From positions 58,647,655 through 58,711,654 of the forward strand of contig JAKGHH010000005.1 of the NCBI GenBank assembly GCA_022828595.1: DNA of 64,000 bases, read 5' to 3'. Origin of the DNA: Nelumbo lutea. Its lineage: Eukaryota > Streptophyta > Magnoliopsida > Proteales > Nelumbonaceae. Below are positions 10,701-22,628 of the stretch, piece by piece; position 1 is the stretch's first letter, and each line of letters begins with the position of its first letter. The notes beneath the pieces were generated by a model that worked only from the letters and a program-made list of their open reading frames with translations, had not been told where the DNA came from and ran no database searches. The position numbers and the translations under genes were made by a program.

Positions 10701-12049
10701 CAAATATGATCCGATTGCATAAACACATCAGAATCGTAGATAATCAAATTGGATGTCAGGTTGGGTCACGGATTTTGGGTATCATTGATAGGTCTAAGTG
10801 TATGTGGGGTCTATTGACCTTATCATGGGAAGCCTACAATCACACGGATTTGATCCCGTACGTCAATAGTGTTTCCAATCCATTGCTGACCCTGTTGGTT
10901 GAACCATTTGAACCATCACCCAGCCATAATTCTAGGTCTGGTTCTACTAGAACCCAAAAACTGGTAAAAAACCATTCAATCTAGGCAGTTGGAGTGTTGA
11001 CCCATTTGACTTGGTGATCAGGTCATTGGTTGCATACTAAAATGTATATGCAAATTTCTTGAGGCCATAACTTTACACTCCTATGTTTGATTGGGGTGAT
11101 ATTTTTTATTATTTCGGGTAACTTTTCAAGATCTATGCATTCCAAGTTCCTGAAAGTGCCTTGTACCACTATTTTCACCAAAAAAAACCTTTTTAGGCCT
11201 CAAATTATAATTTTTTATTTTTTATAAATAAAATTAAAAAATTAAATATAAAACTATGCATATGTTACATGTAGAAAACGGTTCAGCCTCTAATTCGGTT
11301 TTTAAAACATTGCGCATATATATGCAGAGGAACCAAGTGACTATCCCAGCAGCTACGTCTTTAGCATTTGATATCAAGATTCAAAGTATGATATGATACG
11401 CCTTTTATCGGCATATTACAATATGGGGCATTATCGTATGCTTCTCAAGGGTTCGACTATGATATGGAAAAAACAACTGACAAATAAATTGAAATAACAT
11501 AAGTGGTAGCAAATAAAATATTATTTATCAAAATTCATAAAGGAATGAATTTTGATTGGTCAAAACTCTTTTCATATCATATCTTTTCTACATCATAAAT
11601 TTTCTCATTTGACAAAACTAACAATGTTTAGAAAATAATGTTTAAATCAGTGAAAGGCGAATTTCATTCATTCTTTTTATTATTATTTTTTTACTTTTTG
11701 CAAAAAACCACAAATATCGGCAAAAGAAATATAGCATAAGTGGTTCTTAGGTTTAATAAAAAAAAAAGAACAATATGGGTTGTTATTTCTGAAGCCAACG
11801 AAAAGAAGCTTTCAAAAACAAAATCATGTAAACAATTTAATAAGACTCATGTGGGCTTCGGTTTGGCCTCTCATATCTGATCTCTGCTATCCACAGGGCC
11901 CTCTTTGGCTATCAGGTTAGTCTAAATGAATTTCATGTAACAGTAACAGGTATAACTATGGACTAATGTGCCATGGGAAGAGGTCTTATAGACATCAAAG
12001 GCTGTTGACTGTCAATCGGGATCTCCTTTCAATAAAAACTGTTTCAATT
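7756..12049. other. Intergenic, AT-rich with many repeat relics, no gene
   Basis: No conserved protein frame is visible on either strand. Recognisable relics are family D words near 8520-8590, 10080-10320 and 10900-11320, CGATAC-family pieces at 8606-8785 and 11383-11460, an AATCGGATCGGG-type repeat at about 10450-10800 (also at 43735-44150 and 63700-63860), and a TA microsatellite at about 10577-10600. Confidence 0.4.
8606..8785. repeat. TIR repeat of the TTCAAAGTATCGATA family
   Basis: The left end ATGGTTCAAAGTATCGATA pairs with the right end CGATACGATTATACTTTGAACC. The inside is rich in CGATAC/GTATCG words. Related sequence lies at about 11383-11460 and 35623-35828. It is non-coding and short; the superfamily is not determined. 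Confidence 0.5.
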
Positions 12050-12295
12050 ATGGTTTTTAAAATCGGACCAGACCGGATGGTCGGATCAGAAAAACCAGGA
12101 ATCAGTCAGGTGACCAGTTTTGTTTTTTCTCAAAATTAGATTTTTCCTCAAAACCATTGATCTTGGTTAGCAAATCTGACCTGGGTGGTTAATCATTCAA
12201 ACAGTTTTGACCATATGAACAGGCCGATTGTTTGGTTCAAACAGTTGGACCGTTTGACCTGAGAACCAGACCCTTTAGGTTGGTTTTAAAAACCT
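12050..12295. repeat. TIR repeat, family D copy
   Basis: Bounded by TGGTTTTTAAAATCGG and TTGGTTTTAAAAACC, with GGTCGGATCAG, TTTTGTTTTTTCTCAAAA and GGTTAATCATTCAAAC inside in the same order as the 5987-6270 copy. It is non-coding. Confidence 0.6.
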
Positions 12296-14188
12296 TGATT
12301 CCAATACAATTCCAATATAATCTGTATTCGCATGTCTCATCATAAGATTGGGATCCACATGTATGAGATGTATGGATACATATCATGTTGTCATATTGGA
12401 AAATTTTTTGGTTGGCAAAAGACCTGCATTCATTGAATGTGGACAGTCAAAATTTTCTTAAAAGGAAAACTAAGGCTGTGTTTGATCTATTTGGTTGCTG
12501 AGAAAGGATGAGATGAGATGGCATTGGCAAGGAATGAGAAGGGAAATAATTTTTTATCAGTCCTGTCACGGGTGTTTGGTTGCTGAGACCAATTATTCTA
12601 CCAAATTTACTTCCAATGTTTGGTTGCTGAGAAAATTGTAGGACGGTTGAATTCATTCTATTTTGATAAATCCATACAATCTCCAATTCTACAACATAAG
12701 ACTTGTTTTTTGGATGACATGTCACAATAGTATTTTAACACTGCCACGTGTCATGCTAACATTGCACAATTAAAAACTCCTATATATATTAACCGTTCCG
12801 TCAAACCGTCCGGGATCTGGGTTGTAAAAGACCTACAGGACACCATACACAGACCAACATGACCCATTCTATCTTCGCTTCGCTTGGAATGGGCATCACA
12901 GATTAAACTCATGAAGGCCTTAATCAAGAGAACACCCACGAATCCCTCTATTTTGCAAAAATCAATACAGCTTGGCAACTCAAGCCTTCTTCCTGTAAAT
13001 AACTCATGAATCCCTTTATGGGTAGCATTTTAATTATGTTTTTTTGTGCAATAGTATCTTAGGAAACTCCATCAACTAGTAGCCATCCATAGCATAGGTC
13101 TTGGGTTAGTTTTGACTATTGAAATGAGTTATTTCAATAGTATCATGGGTGTATTGATTTGTACAGTGGGTCATCTCTTTTGTTTACTTTTATGCTAATC
13201 AGATAAGAAACAAGCAAAGGAGATCTGCTCATCTGTTACAGATGTTTTGGCCTGAATAATCTATTTTTCTTGGCTCTTTTGTTGTAGGATGAAGTTACTA
13301 GTTTCACTATCCACCCATCAGAATAATTGTTCCCTGGTAGCTCCTTGTTTGTTTTGGGGCTTCTTACATTAAATTTATTTTACCTTCTTTCGAACAATTG
13401 AGTGATTTGCTTCGAACAACATTTCCCGCTCTTTTTCTACAGGTCTTCATCTTTTTAAAGTTGAATTTGGGCATTTAAGAGAACAGGAATGTACTCTGTT
13501 CTGACCTCCTTTTGATTACAAATTGAAGTAATGATTGTCTCTGCTCTTCTAACTTCTGTGGGAATCAATCTTGGCCTGTGCATTTTATTTTTCACATTGG
13601 ATTCTATACTGAGGAAGCAGATAGGTAATGTTAATGCAAAAATACATTTCAAGAAGGTGTTTTTAATTTTTCTGGTATGACAACTTCGAGAGAAAAATGA
13701 AAAAAAAAAAAAAAACATGAACACAGCAACCCGTTAGGCCATTTTCATAAACCGAACCGAACTGAATTAGACTTGAAACCAAATTCAAATTGGTTAGTTA
13801 AAAATAAATATTATATATATATATATTAATAATTATTATTATTGAACTATATTATTATTATTATAAATAGTAATGTTAATATTAACATATATAATTAAAA
13901 TATAAATATATGTATTTATTTTGATTAATCCAGTTTTTGTTTTTTTTCAAGCCGAACCAAAAACCCAAAACTGAAATTTCTAAAATAATAAAACCGAACC
14001 GAACTGAAAACTGAAGTAATCAAACCAAATTGACTTATTTGGTTCGGTTCAGTTTGGTTTTCTGTTTGACAATCGAATTTGAACACCCCAAGTGGAGATT
14101 TTGAGATTGACTCCTGCCTTCTAGAACGTTTAATATATTTTCTCTGTTCTTTGAGAGAAGTTATAAGTGTGTCCCTTTTATTTATCTA
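12296..14188. other. Intergenic, no gene recognised
   Basis: About 12485-12640 carries the word TTTGGTTGCTGAG three times, probably a MITE relic. About 13745-14090 is a repeat with AACCGAACCGAACTG at the left and TTCGGTTCAGTTTGG at the right, enclosing AT-rich DNA. No supported coding sequence. Confidence 0.4.
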
Positions 14189-15490
14189 TTTTTTTTTTAC
14201 TCCAATAACCATGATCAAACAAAAAGATAACAGAGGAAGACTTAGCCCACCTTGCTCCAAGCCTAGAGAGGAAATCCACTCATTCACAAATTCGATCCCA
14301 TTCAAACAAATAGACCATACAAAATAAATAAATAAATAAATAAAAAACAACATAGATTTGACCAATATACAAAGAAGGGAGACCCATGTAATCTTCTCTA
14401 AGCAATTTAGAGAGGGTTCTAGGAAGGGCTGATTCACTTTCAAAGATCTTAAAACTTCTTTCATTCACTCCAAAGTAGTTAAATAGTCAACACATTTATT
14501 TCCTTCACAGAGAGAGAATGAACAACCTAAATCTACATAGTGCTAACAATGCTTGTGATCCTTGTAATAAGTAGTCGGCCAAGGGTACATGGTAACACCA
14601 ACTAAAGAGTCCACCAAAATGCGGTTAATCCATACATATTTTAAGACCATCAAGAAGAGCAAGGAATTCATCCTTAAAAAGCTCCATCCACGTTAAGCTT
14701 GAAAGGAAACTGATACATAGAGAATTTCCAAATAACCCACCTCACTCTTAACCTTTTTGAGAGGTTTGATTGGAATTTGAAAGACTTAAAAAGAGAGAGA
14801 ATATATGAGGATATAATAGAATCCATGAGGACCCTCGCTGGTGATGAATTTTTGTTCTCATAAGCTATTCAACATCTTCTTTCTTTCCATAGAATGATTG
14901 AGTAAGGTAAACAAAAATGTCAAATAAGAAGCTGAAGTAAGGCCAAATGTTCTTCTTCTTCTTTCATGGAGCTACACAACAGGGGTAGCTCATCCCCCAT
15001 CCCCTTAACCCCCCAAACCCTGGTGACAACGGATTTGATCCCGGGTTTCTGCTACAATGAGTCAGAGATCCTACCAACTGAGCCACTAGTTGGTAGGACC
15101 AAATCTTTTTAGCCATCACCCCTGAAACAAAAAGATGATTAAATGTTTCAATGCCATGACTGCCATACTAAACACATTTTGAGACTAAGGGAACCCCTCT
15201 TTTAGCAACCACATCATTCACCTGGATAGCACCATGCACAAATTTCCACATAAAAAACTTTTAAGAGGAAGACCAGATTCCCCAACATACTTGTAACAAT
15301 TAACTTGAGTGTCGTGAGACCTGATAACTTAAGGTTATCTTAACTTAAGCAACACTTAGAATTAGTATAAAAAGCTGTCTAATATGACCAGGTATGGTTT
15401 ACTTCTCTTGAAAAGACCAAGTTAATTCCTTCATCATTTAAAACCTTGTTTACCTCAAATTCAGCAACTAACACATCTTCAACCACATAT
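14189..15490 (-). pseudogene. 3' part of an L1-type LINE, broken by a SINE
   Basis: Read on the minus strand, the segment ends in GGAGTAAAAAAAAAA (at 14189-14202), an apparent poly(A) tail. Upstream, about 14620-14740 reads FKLNVDGA and, after breaks, LLDGLKIC, the RVT_3 RNase H-like domain. About 15130-15280 reads FFMWKFVHGAIQVNDVV, then RGVPLVSKCV and ETFNHLFVSGVMAKKIW, the zf-RVT zinc-binding region. Frameshifts and stops interrupt all of it, so it is dead. A SINE at 14952-15098 splits the element. The start of the reverse transcriptase is not seen. Confidence 0.7.
14952..15098 (-). mobile_element. tRNA-derived SINE, copy 1, inserted in a LINE
   Basis: On the minus strand the element begins with a tRNA-like head: GTGGCTCAGTTGG matches the Pol III A box and GGGATCAAATCC matches the B box, spaced as in a tRNA promoter. 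The tail runs through CTGTTGTGTAGCTCCATGAAAG into an AAG repeat. It is flanked by CCAAATGTT (14943-14951) and CCAAATCTT (15099-15107) on the plus strand, a 9-bp target duplication with one mismatch. A second copy of the family is at about 38692-38838. SINEs depend on LINE machinery for movement. Plus-strand reading would suggest a tRNA, but the body is not a tRNA cloverleaf. Confidence 0.75.
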
Positions 15491-18400
15491 ATAGAACAAT
15501 GGTTCAGGGTCAAGCCAGTTTCCTTTACCTACTATCCACCTGCTACTGTATAGAGCTGAAAAATGGTTTATTACTTTATTTGGTTAAAAATTAAACTGAA
15601 TAAACTGAAATTTTAAATGAAAATCCAAATCGGAACAAAATATTTTAGTTAAAACTGAATCTCATCAATATATATTATAAATAATAAAATTTGGTTAATT
15701 CGATTTTTTTCGATTAATTAACTGAATTTCCAAATCTGAAAACTGAAACTGAAACCAAAACTTTCAGTTCGATTTTTCAGTTTTAACCAAACAATGCTTA
15801 CCCCTATTACTGCATACACTAATTTGCTTTTGCTCGAGTAATTCTTTCCATAATCTAGAACAAGATTTAGGTTTGTCCAAGAAAGGGGTAGATAGGAGTG
15901 GATCTAATATGATTTGAGTTGATCAACTTGTCCCAAATGCTTTTGTTTCCAAACACTCTAAAATATGAATCATTTTTTTTTCAAATAAAACAAACTTGCT
16001 TTTGCTTCTCAAAACAAAGACACAATTCAAGAACAACCATGGGATCATTGATGATCCCTGGTAGATGTTCGAACTGAGAAGTAAGAGGGAGAAAAAAAAA
16101 GAAAAAAAAATACATCTGTTTCTTTCTGGTTTTAGGTTAAATTAGATCCATTTGATGCTGATCCTGATTGCTATATATATATATACGGGTAGAAAAAATT
16201 ATAGGCCTATTACAAAATATGACTTACTGCTTTTTTAATGAATAAGGTTGTGAGCTCCTTCTGGATGGAGCTGAAATTGGGTTGATTGTTATATTTGATA
16301 ATATCTTGTAATATTTTATTATATAATTATTTAAGGGTTTTCTACAACATGAATGCCTTAGTCTTCATTTGTTTTTGAAATTGTCACATCAGTGAGAAAA
16401 CGAAAACATGCTTTTGAATGGCGTTTTTGTTTGAAAAGCAAAGACAAGATGGTTTTGTTCCAAAGAACAATACATGTTTTTAAAACTATCAAAATAATGG
16501 TTTTTAAAAACACAGCAAATTTTATGGTATATAAATTATATGGTTTATGAAATATGATTGCATAAAACACACTTGCTTTAATAATCAACAATTTGTTTTC
16601 AAAGTTTTGTTTTGTTTTTGAAACTTGCAACAAAGAAAACAACATCACATTGGAGAACACCCCCACAATAAGTTACTCAGTTTAGCCATCTCAGCCTTTG
16701 TGTTATAAAGCCCACTGTTCTTCTCAACCAAATTGATCTCTTTGTTTCCAAATAATGCAGTTGAATAGAAGTATATCAAAAAGTTGATTCATAAGAATTC
16801 AACCAAAGAGTGACATTGCAGAGGGACTTAAGTCATTTGGCTATTGGTAATTGCCTAGATGATGAAATTTTGAGCAAAATCAAGAAATGGGGCTCCCTAA
16901 TTGGGTCAGAGAGAAATGGAGAATTGAGACAAAGTTCACAACAAACTTTGCGAAATTTCTTGAGAACTTTCCCTTAACTTTCTATTGCTCTTTTATTTTT
17001 TTGTCGAACCAAAAACAAAAACAGTCTACACGTTTTAATATTTTAATACCAAATCTTCCTCCAAGGGGGATTTTATTCTAATTACCAGCTTGCAAGGGTT
17101 TTGGGTCTCAAATTTAATTAACCCATCAGTGGAGGAAAAAAATGATGAAAAGTCTCCAAGTTCTAACAATAGCTAAACAATTAAGCGACATAATCCATAT
17201 GTTTGAGTGAATGTCACACTCCTTTGAGGAAAGAGCCAAAATGAACTTCAAATGAATGGGGCCATTTTGGGTCCAAAATTAACATTTTATATGAAAGACT
17301 CTTGATCATTCAATCTTTTTGGTCAAGTGCAAAAGATAATTGTCATGTGTCAGGCTAAGCAACTAAGCATCACTCTGTCTCATCGAGTTTGGAAACAGGC
17401 CTCACAAAGTTGGTTGTGTTGGATAAGTTGAAACAAACAGGCACAACTGGAATTTGTGCAGTCATTAGTATAGCCAACCCTTTTAAGCACTTCTTAGTTA
17501 TACCTTGTGCTTCTTTATAGTGCACCCCATGTACATAAAATTCAAGCTATACAGCAACAAACACACTAACATAAGGTTCAATTTATAATGCAATGGGTGC
17601 ATTAAGATTTAACTTTGGACAGGCAAGGCCCATTTGAGGGCAATATTGGTATTAGTCTTATCAAAAGCCCAAGCCCAGGCCAAGTGAAGCCCTAACAAAG
17701 TACAGCTCCTTTATTTGTCATGCTTTTCTGCTATATCATTATACACATAGTGTGCTTAACTCCTCCAGTATGAAATGTGATAAGAGGCCATCAGATGTCA
17801 TCATGTTTTTAAACCAGAAATTCAAGACCATGTTTTTTTTTAATTTTTTTTGCAGTTTTAGAAACAAAAAACACATACAACTAAGACAGTTTTTCTTAAG
17901 AGCAAAAATTTTTTTCAACCAGATAGTCTTGATTTGTTTTTAGAACTAGCAACAAGAAAATAATTTGTTTCTTTTTTTATTTTTTATTTTTTATTTTATT
18001 TTGGTGAACAGAGCCAAAGCCAATACAGAAGCAGAAAGAAAACAACAGCAACATAAAAAAAAAAAGCAACAAAGACTAAATCTAAAAGCCTACCAAGAAA
18101 CAGAAAAGCAGAAAATTAAACACCAGACTAGTCTGAAAACAAACCACTAGCTAACCACAGAGGGGCAGCGTCCAACCAGAGCTCAGACCCACAAAGGCCC
18201 CTTTGAGCAGCCGCAGTGCCACTCTATTTGCTGATCATTTGAAGAAAGAAAAGGATACATTTGCAAAGCTCGCTAAGCTCATGCAATCTTGAACTACAGT
18301 GAAGATTTCAGCAGGGAAGTCAACCCTTCTTCTTAAGCCACCCAACGTTGGGTTGGATTTAATTATTCTGACTTATTAATACCAGAATTGTACTATATAC

Positions 18401-19190
18401 TAGTTGAGTGGCACTTGCAAAAGAGAAGAGAGATGAGAAAAGTGGGGAGAGAGAAAAATATATGGACTAAAACTATTGCATGGTGATCTGGACTTGAAGC
18501 CAAGGCAAGTATTAGCATTATATAACAAAGATATATAATTTCATATGGTATGTCTAAAATTATCATTTTAGATGGGGATATAGTAGTAGTAGTAGTAGGA
18601 TGTTAAAATTGATTCCAGCAGGTCTATTACTTATAGGTAAGAACTGGATCTGGGTGTTTTCTTGGTAGTTGGGGACTGGGCCTATCTGAACCTTGACTCA
18701 GATCAGATCACATCCATTGAGTCCAAGGCTTTTCATAGTTTTGACTAGTTTAACAAGCAAATCCATCCAGTTAATAGCCAGTTTGGGAAGGCTGAAGCTT
18801 TGATCGAGCTGCTTTGAAGAAGGTACCTATAAATGAAGCTCCACAGAAATGTGTTTTTCTTTTCTTTCTTTTTCTGTTGCTGAATGAAAGCATATTTGGG
18901 CTTTCTGCAATTTTTGCAAACATTACTTACAGGTTTTCTGGCAGGGCCCATCTTGCAAGGACAAAAGCCGCAGCCTGAATGTCCTCCCAAACAGTCACTC
19001 AAACCACCAAACCTGTCACCCAGCAAATAGCTTTTAAGTTCAGTTCTTAAAACATTGGTCCACAATGGATGACTGTAAAACCAGATAGATGGTGATGATA
19101 ATGTTGTTCCAAACTAAGTTCTTAATTTTTTTTGAATCGTGGTTAATTATAAGATTCCATTTTCTTGCATCTTTTGTTTCAAAAAATGGA
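15491..19190. other. Intergenic, AT-rich, no gene recognised
   Basis: Several low-complexity and repeat pieces occur: an AAACTGAA/TTCAGTTT repeat pair (about 15565-15785), a foldback-like region with TTTGTTTTTGAAA at its ends (about 16360-16630), a short run of poly(T)/ATTTTTT followed by an A-rich stretch (about 17965-18130) that looks like the tail of a reverse-strand retroposon, and TAG repeats (18582-18598). None carries a supported coding sequence. Confidence 0.4.
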
Positions 19191-20943
19191 AAATTTTGGA
19201 AGAATTGAGGAAAGGCTGAGACAAATTGAGGAAGAAATTCAAAAACTGGAAAATGAGGAGACATCAGATACAAGAGCTAAGAGATCTCTGCTGAAGAGAG
19301 AATATGAAAAATGGAAAATTTGAGAAGAAAAACTATGGAGATTGAGGTCAAGAGAAACCTGGCTAATAGGAGACAGAAACACAGGAGAAGAAACTCTACA
19401 ATTTATGAAAAAGGAGAGTGAGGAATTCATGGACATGGAGGAGATTGCAGAGGCTTTCAAACAACACATCAAACAAGTGAGTGATTCCCAACATGAAACA
19501 GATGTAGACTTTCAGAACTTAAACCCAAAGACATTGACACAGGAGGAAGCAAATGAAGTACTCATCCCCCCACTGAAGAAGAAATCGACATGATAGTTAA
19601 ATCCCTGAAAACCCATTCAGCTCCTGGTCCAGACGGTTTCTCCCCCCCCCCCCCCCCCTTTTAAACAAAAATACTGGCGTACAGTTAAAGAACAAGTGTA
19701 TAAAGTAGTGAAAGATTCTTTTTAACTGCAGAATTCCCACCCGAAATAAACTCAACTAATCTGGTCTATATACCTAAAGCCAGGCACACAAACAATATTA
19801 CTATACAGACCCATAAGTGTCTGCAATGTGATCTACAGAATAATATCCAAATGCTTGGTGTTAAGGATTCAGCAAAAACTAGAAAAACTAATAGCTCCAA
19901 ACCAGGCTGCATTCATTAAGGGCAGGCAAGGTGTTGATAATATCATCATATTACAAGAGATAGCAAGCAAAATTAAGAAACAGTGCAGAAGAAAAGGATG
20001 GGCCATGCTGAAGATAGATATGTCAAAGGCATATAATAGAATTCAAAGGGATTTTTTAGTGAAAATGATGGAGAAAATGGGATTCCCAGAAAGATGGTGC
20101 AAAATGGTGAATTTTTGTATTCAAACACCAAGGTTCTTGATTAAAATAAATGGAACCCTAAAAGAATTTTTTCAGGTTAGGAATGGAACAAGACAAGGTG
20201 ATCCACTTTCACCTTACCTATTCATTATAGGGATGCAAGCACTGTATAGCCTCTTCCAGAAAGCTGAAGACAATAAGGAGCTGCAAGGTATACGATTATG
20301 TAGAAATGGTCCTCCAATATCACATCTGCTATTTGCAGATTGACTGTGTTATAATCTGTAAGGATGAACCAGATCAGTTAAGGAAGGTCAAAGAATTACT
20401 GGCAACATTTAAAAGCTGTTCGGGAGAAAAAATTAACTTGACAAAAGCAGGGGCTTAGTTAAGTAGAGGAAATCATAGAAGAAAGGAAAAAATGCTCCTC
20501 AAAATTCTCAGAATGAAACGCATGAAGATTTAAGAAAAATATCTGGGAGCCAAGTTATTTTTCCAAGGTAAACAAGACAATAACCATTGGGAAATTGTGG
20601 ATAAAATGAACACTAGACTGGCTACTTGGGAGGCAAAATTGTTGTCACAAGCAGCGAGAACCGGAGAACTACACTAGTGAAAACAGTGTTACAAGCCTTA
20701 CCCACCTACTTAATGTCCCACTCATTATTACAGAAAGAAAAAACAATTAAAGAAATAGAAAGAATCCAGAAGAGGTTATGGTGGGAAGGAAACAACACAA
20801 ACAAAAGTTTACGCACAATCCCATGGCACCATATCTGTAAAACAAAAAATCAAGGAGGTCTGGTCTTCAAGAAAATTGAGGAATTCAACAAGGCTCTCTT
20901 CTCAAAACAGATATTGAGACTCCATATTGCAAGCTGCAGTTGA
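19191..20943 (+). pseudogene. L1-type LINE ORF2 fragment with broken reverse transcriptase
   Basis: A long run of plant L1 reverse transcriptase homology with breaks. In order: a linker region (about 19200-19600, with RSRETWLIGDRNT); SAPGPDGF at about 19617; a 17-base C run (19642-19658) that interrupts the frame; then an open stretch to 20342 with AAFIKGRQ, the motif A region KIDMSKAYNRI, and motif B NGTRQGDPLSPYLF. Motif C reads LFAD and then stops: one extra T at about 20341 shifts the frame inside the catalytic Asp pair. After it come more stops, then RIQKRLWW...WHHICKTKNQGGLVFK up to 20943. The endonuclease at the 5' end and the zf-RVT/RNase H at the 3' end are missing. It is a dead, truncated copy. 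Confidence 0.85.
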
Positions 20944-21471
20944 TGTAATTATGAAAAACAAAGATAACTCAAGAAGTGGTTCAACAATTGCTTTAGGAAG
21001 AAGACCACATATTGCAAGAGGAAGTAGATGTAATTATGTACTCTGTGAAGTGGTTCAGCAATTGATTTTCAGTGGCTGATTCTTTTTTTTTTTTTTTTTT
21101 TGTTTCAGGAGATACACTTGGATATTTTATATATGTAATTATGTACTCTGTGAAGTGATCTTGTATGAACTTATAATGCTCATGTTCAGAAGGATGTTAC
21201 TGTAGAAACATGTAGAAGGCTAGAAGCTCTGTTATGGAATAAAATAATCTTCAGGCCTGTGATCTTGATATTGAGACACTTTTATGATGAGTATGTTTCG
21301 AAAGCTGTAGTTGATCTTAAGAGTTTTATTGACTAAACCAATGTAATTTCACTCCAAGTTGGTATGCCAGCTTACCGTCAGGAGTTTCTTTGAAGAAAAA
21401 TCAGTTCATTTGATAAATGAAGTTAGTTTAGGTTATTTTTATAATACTGACTAGAAAGTGATGGTGGACAG
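20944..21471. other. Gap between LINE relic and HST pseudogene
   Basis: The word GTAATTATGTACTCTGTGAAGTG-like sequence occurs twice (about 21032 and 21135), separated by a poly(T) run (21085-21101), which may mark a retroposed piece. No coding sequence recognised. Confidence 0.4.
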
Positions 21472-21965
21472 GCTTCTAATCAAGCTGGAGCTGCTGGATC
21501 TGATCCAATACTTTACAAAGTTTCAAAGTTCAAAGATGCTTGTTGGAGATTTCTAAGGCCTCACACAATCCGAGGGACTGCACTGGGATCTATGTAAGTC
21601 AGTACCAAGTGAAGTGATTGATCTTGTAGCCATTGATTTATGGAACTTTGTGTATCGTTGACTGTAGTTATCTTTTTATTTTCTGACAGTTCTTTGGTAA
21701 CAAGAGCATTGATTGAGAACCCAAATCTCATATGATGGTCATTGCTGTTTAAGGCATTTTCTGGTCTCTTTTCTCTTATATGTGGAAATGGGTTACATAG
21801 TGGGCATTAATCAGATCTATGATATTGGGATTGACAAGTAGGAAAAGTTTTGAAAGATGCAGTTTAATATGTCAGTTTTTATCATGCTTTTATTAACACA
21901 TGTTTGCATAAAATAATCCTTTTTCAGGTTTGCTTCTTTTTTGTTTGATAGACAGGGTAAACAAG
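21472..21965 (+). pseudogene. Homogentisate solanesyltransferase (HST) gene fragment, disrupted
   Basis: Three exon pieces of a plastid UbiA-type prenyltransferase are visible. HST joins solanesyl diphosphate to homogentisate in plastoquinone synthesis. Piece 1 (21472-21593) reads KFKDACWRFLRPHTIRGTA in one frame and ends at a good GTAAGT donor. Piece 2 (21690-21837) reads SLVTRALIENPNLI, a TGA stop, WSLLFKAFSGLFSLICGNG and, after a one-base shift, YIVGINQIYDIGID, then a GTAGGA donor. Piece 3 (21956-21965) supplies only the bases that complete DKVNK, then homology stops at a repeat. Introns are kept, so this is not a retrocopy. The stop (likely from an Arg/Lys codon), the frameshift and the loss of all downstream exons mean it is nonfunctional. 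The Asp-rich substrate motif NQxxDxxxD is mostly present in piece 2. Confidence 0.85.
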
Positions 21966-22110
21966 ATAGGTCAGAATTTACTTCATTTGTACTGAAACCA
22001 AACAAAATAAACTACACTTTGAAACAAAAATAGGTCAGAATTTGCACTCAAATCATTTGCACTGCCATAGCCAAATTTATTTGCATTGCAACCAATCACA
22101 GCCTAAAGAG
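21966..22110. mobile_element. Partial MITE that truncates the HST pseudogene
   Basis: The stretch with AATTTGCACTCAAATCATTTGCA and CATTGCAACCAATCACAGCC closely resembles the right end of the element at about 54345-54603 (CACTCAAATCATTTGCAATGCC, then CATTGCAATCAAACAGAGCC). HST homology stops exactly where it begins. The left end and a target duplication are not clear, so the limits are approximate. Confidence 0.5.
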
Positions 22111-22222
22111 AGGGACGTATCATCTGTGACAAGCTGGCATACAAGGTAGAAGGAGGTCAATCAGAGAGAAGGAATCACCACATGGTGAAAACTGATCATA
22201 AAAAATCTTTTTCTTCTCCATC

Positions 22223-22230
22223 TATTTAAG
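22223..22230 (+). promoter_or_regulatory. Possible TATA box of the SAUR gene
   Basis: TATTTAAG lies 81-88 bp before the SAUR start codon, leaving room for a leader of about 50-60 bases. No other core element was checked. Confidence 0.45.
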
Positions 22231-22310
22231 TCCTAGATTGTTTCAATCTCCCAGTAACCCAAAAAACACTAAGCATCAGCTAAGAAGCATCAACCACCCC
22301 AGGAGTTAGA

Positions 22311-22628
22311 ATGAGAGCTAGAGAGACCAATACTGTAGTTAGGCTCAAGCACGCAGTGAAGAAGCTGCAGAGAGGTGTCATTTCCCTATCCAGACGGGAA
22401 GGCAAGATTGGAGATGTGAAGGAGGGGCATTTTGCAGTATTCACAACAGGTGATGCCGAGTCAAAGAAGTTCTTTATTGCATTGAGCTATCTTGACAATC
22501 CTGAATTCATTAAGCTGCTGGAAGAAGCAGAACGAGAGTTTGGATTTGATCAGAAGGGTGTTATAGTAGTTGTACCTTGCCAAGCAAGTGAGATCCACAG
22601 GATCCTATTGTTAATCCTTATAAGATAA
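22311..22628 (+). CDS. SAUR-family protein (small auxin up RNA)
   Basis: An intronless 105-residue protein. The central part carries the SAUR core: VKEGHFAVFTTGDAESKKFFIALSYLDNPEFIKLLEEAEREFGFDQKG (about residues 41-91), with the characteristic GHFAV, F(V/I)xxSYL, FxxLLxxAExEFGF order, followed by VVVPC. SAURs are short-lived proteins induced by auxin; many inhibit PP2C.D phosphatases and so raise plasma-membrane proton pumping and cell expansion (family knowledge). The N-terminal 40 residues are basic. The C terminus (SEIHRILLLILIR) is somewhat unlike common SAUR tails. The ATG at 22311 is the first in frame and is well placed after the TATA-like site. Plant SAURs often occur in tandem clusters; only one is seen here. 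Confidence 0.87.
   Translation: MRARETNTVVRLKHAVKKLQRGVISLSRREGKIGDVKEGHFAVFTTGDAESKKFFIALSYLDNPEFIKLLEEAEREFGFDQKGVIVVVPCQASEIHRILLLILIR

Noticed and set aside
12447..14464. Several 75-92 codon minus-strand frames
   Set aside because: Low-complexity or repeat-derived, with no conserved motif.
15020..15098. Possible tRNA gene with A and B box motifs
   Set aside because: The body does not fold as a cloverleaf and a second copy with the same non-tRNA tail exists at 38692-38838, so it is a SINE head.
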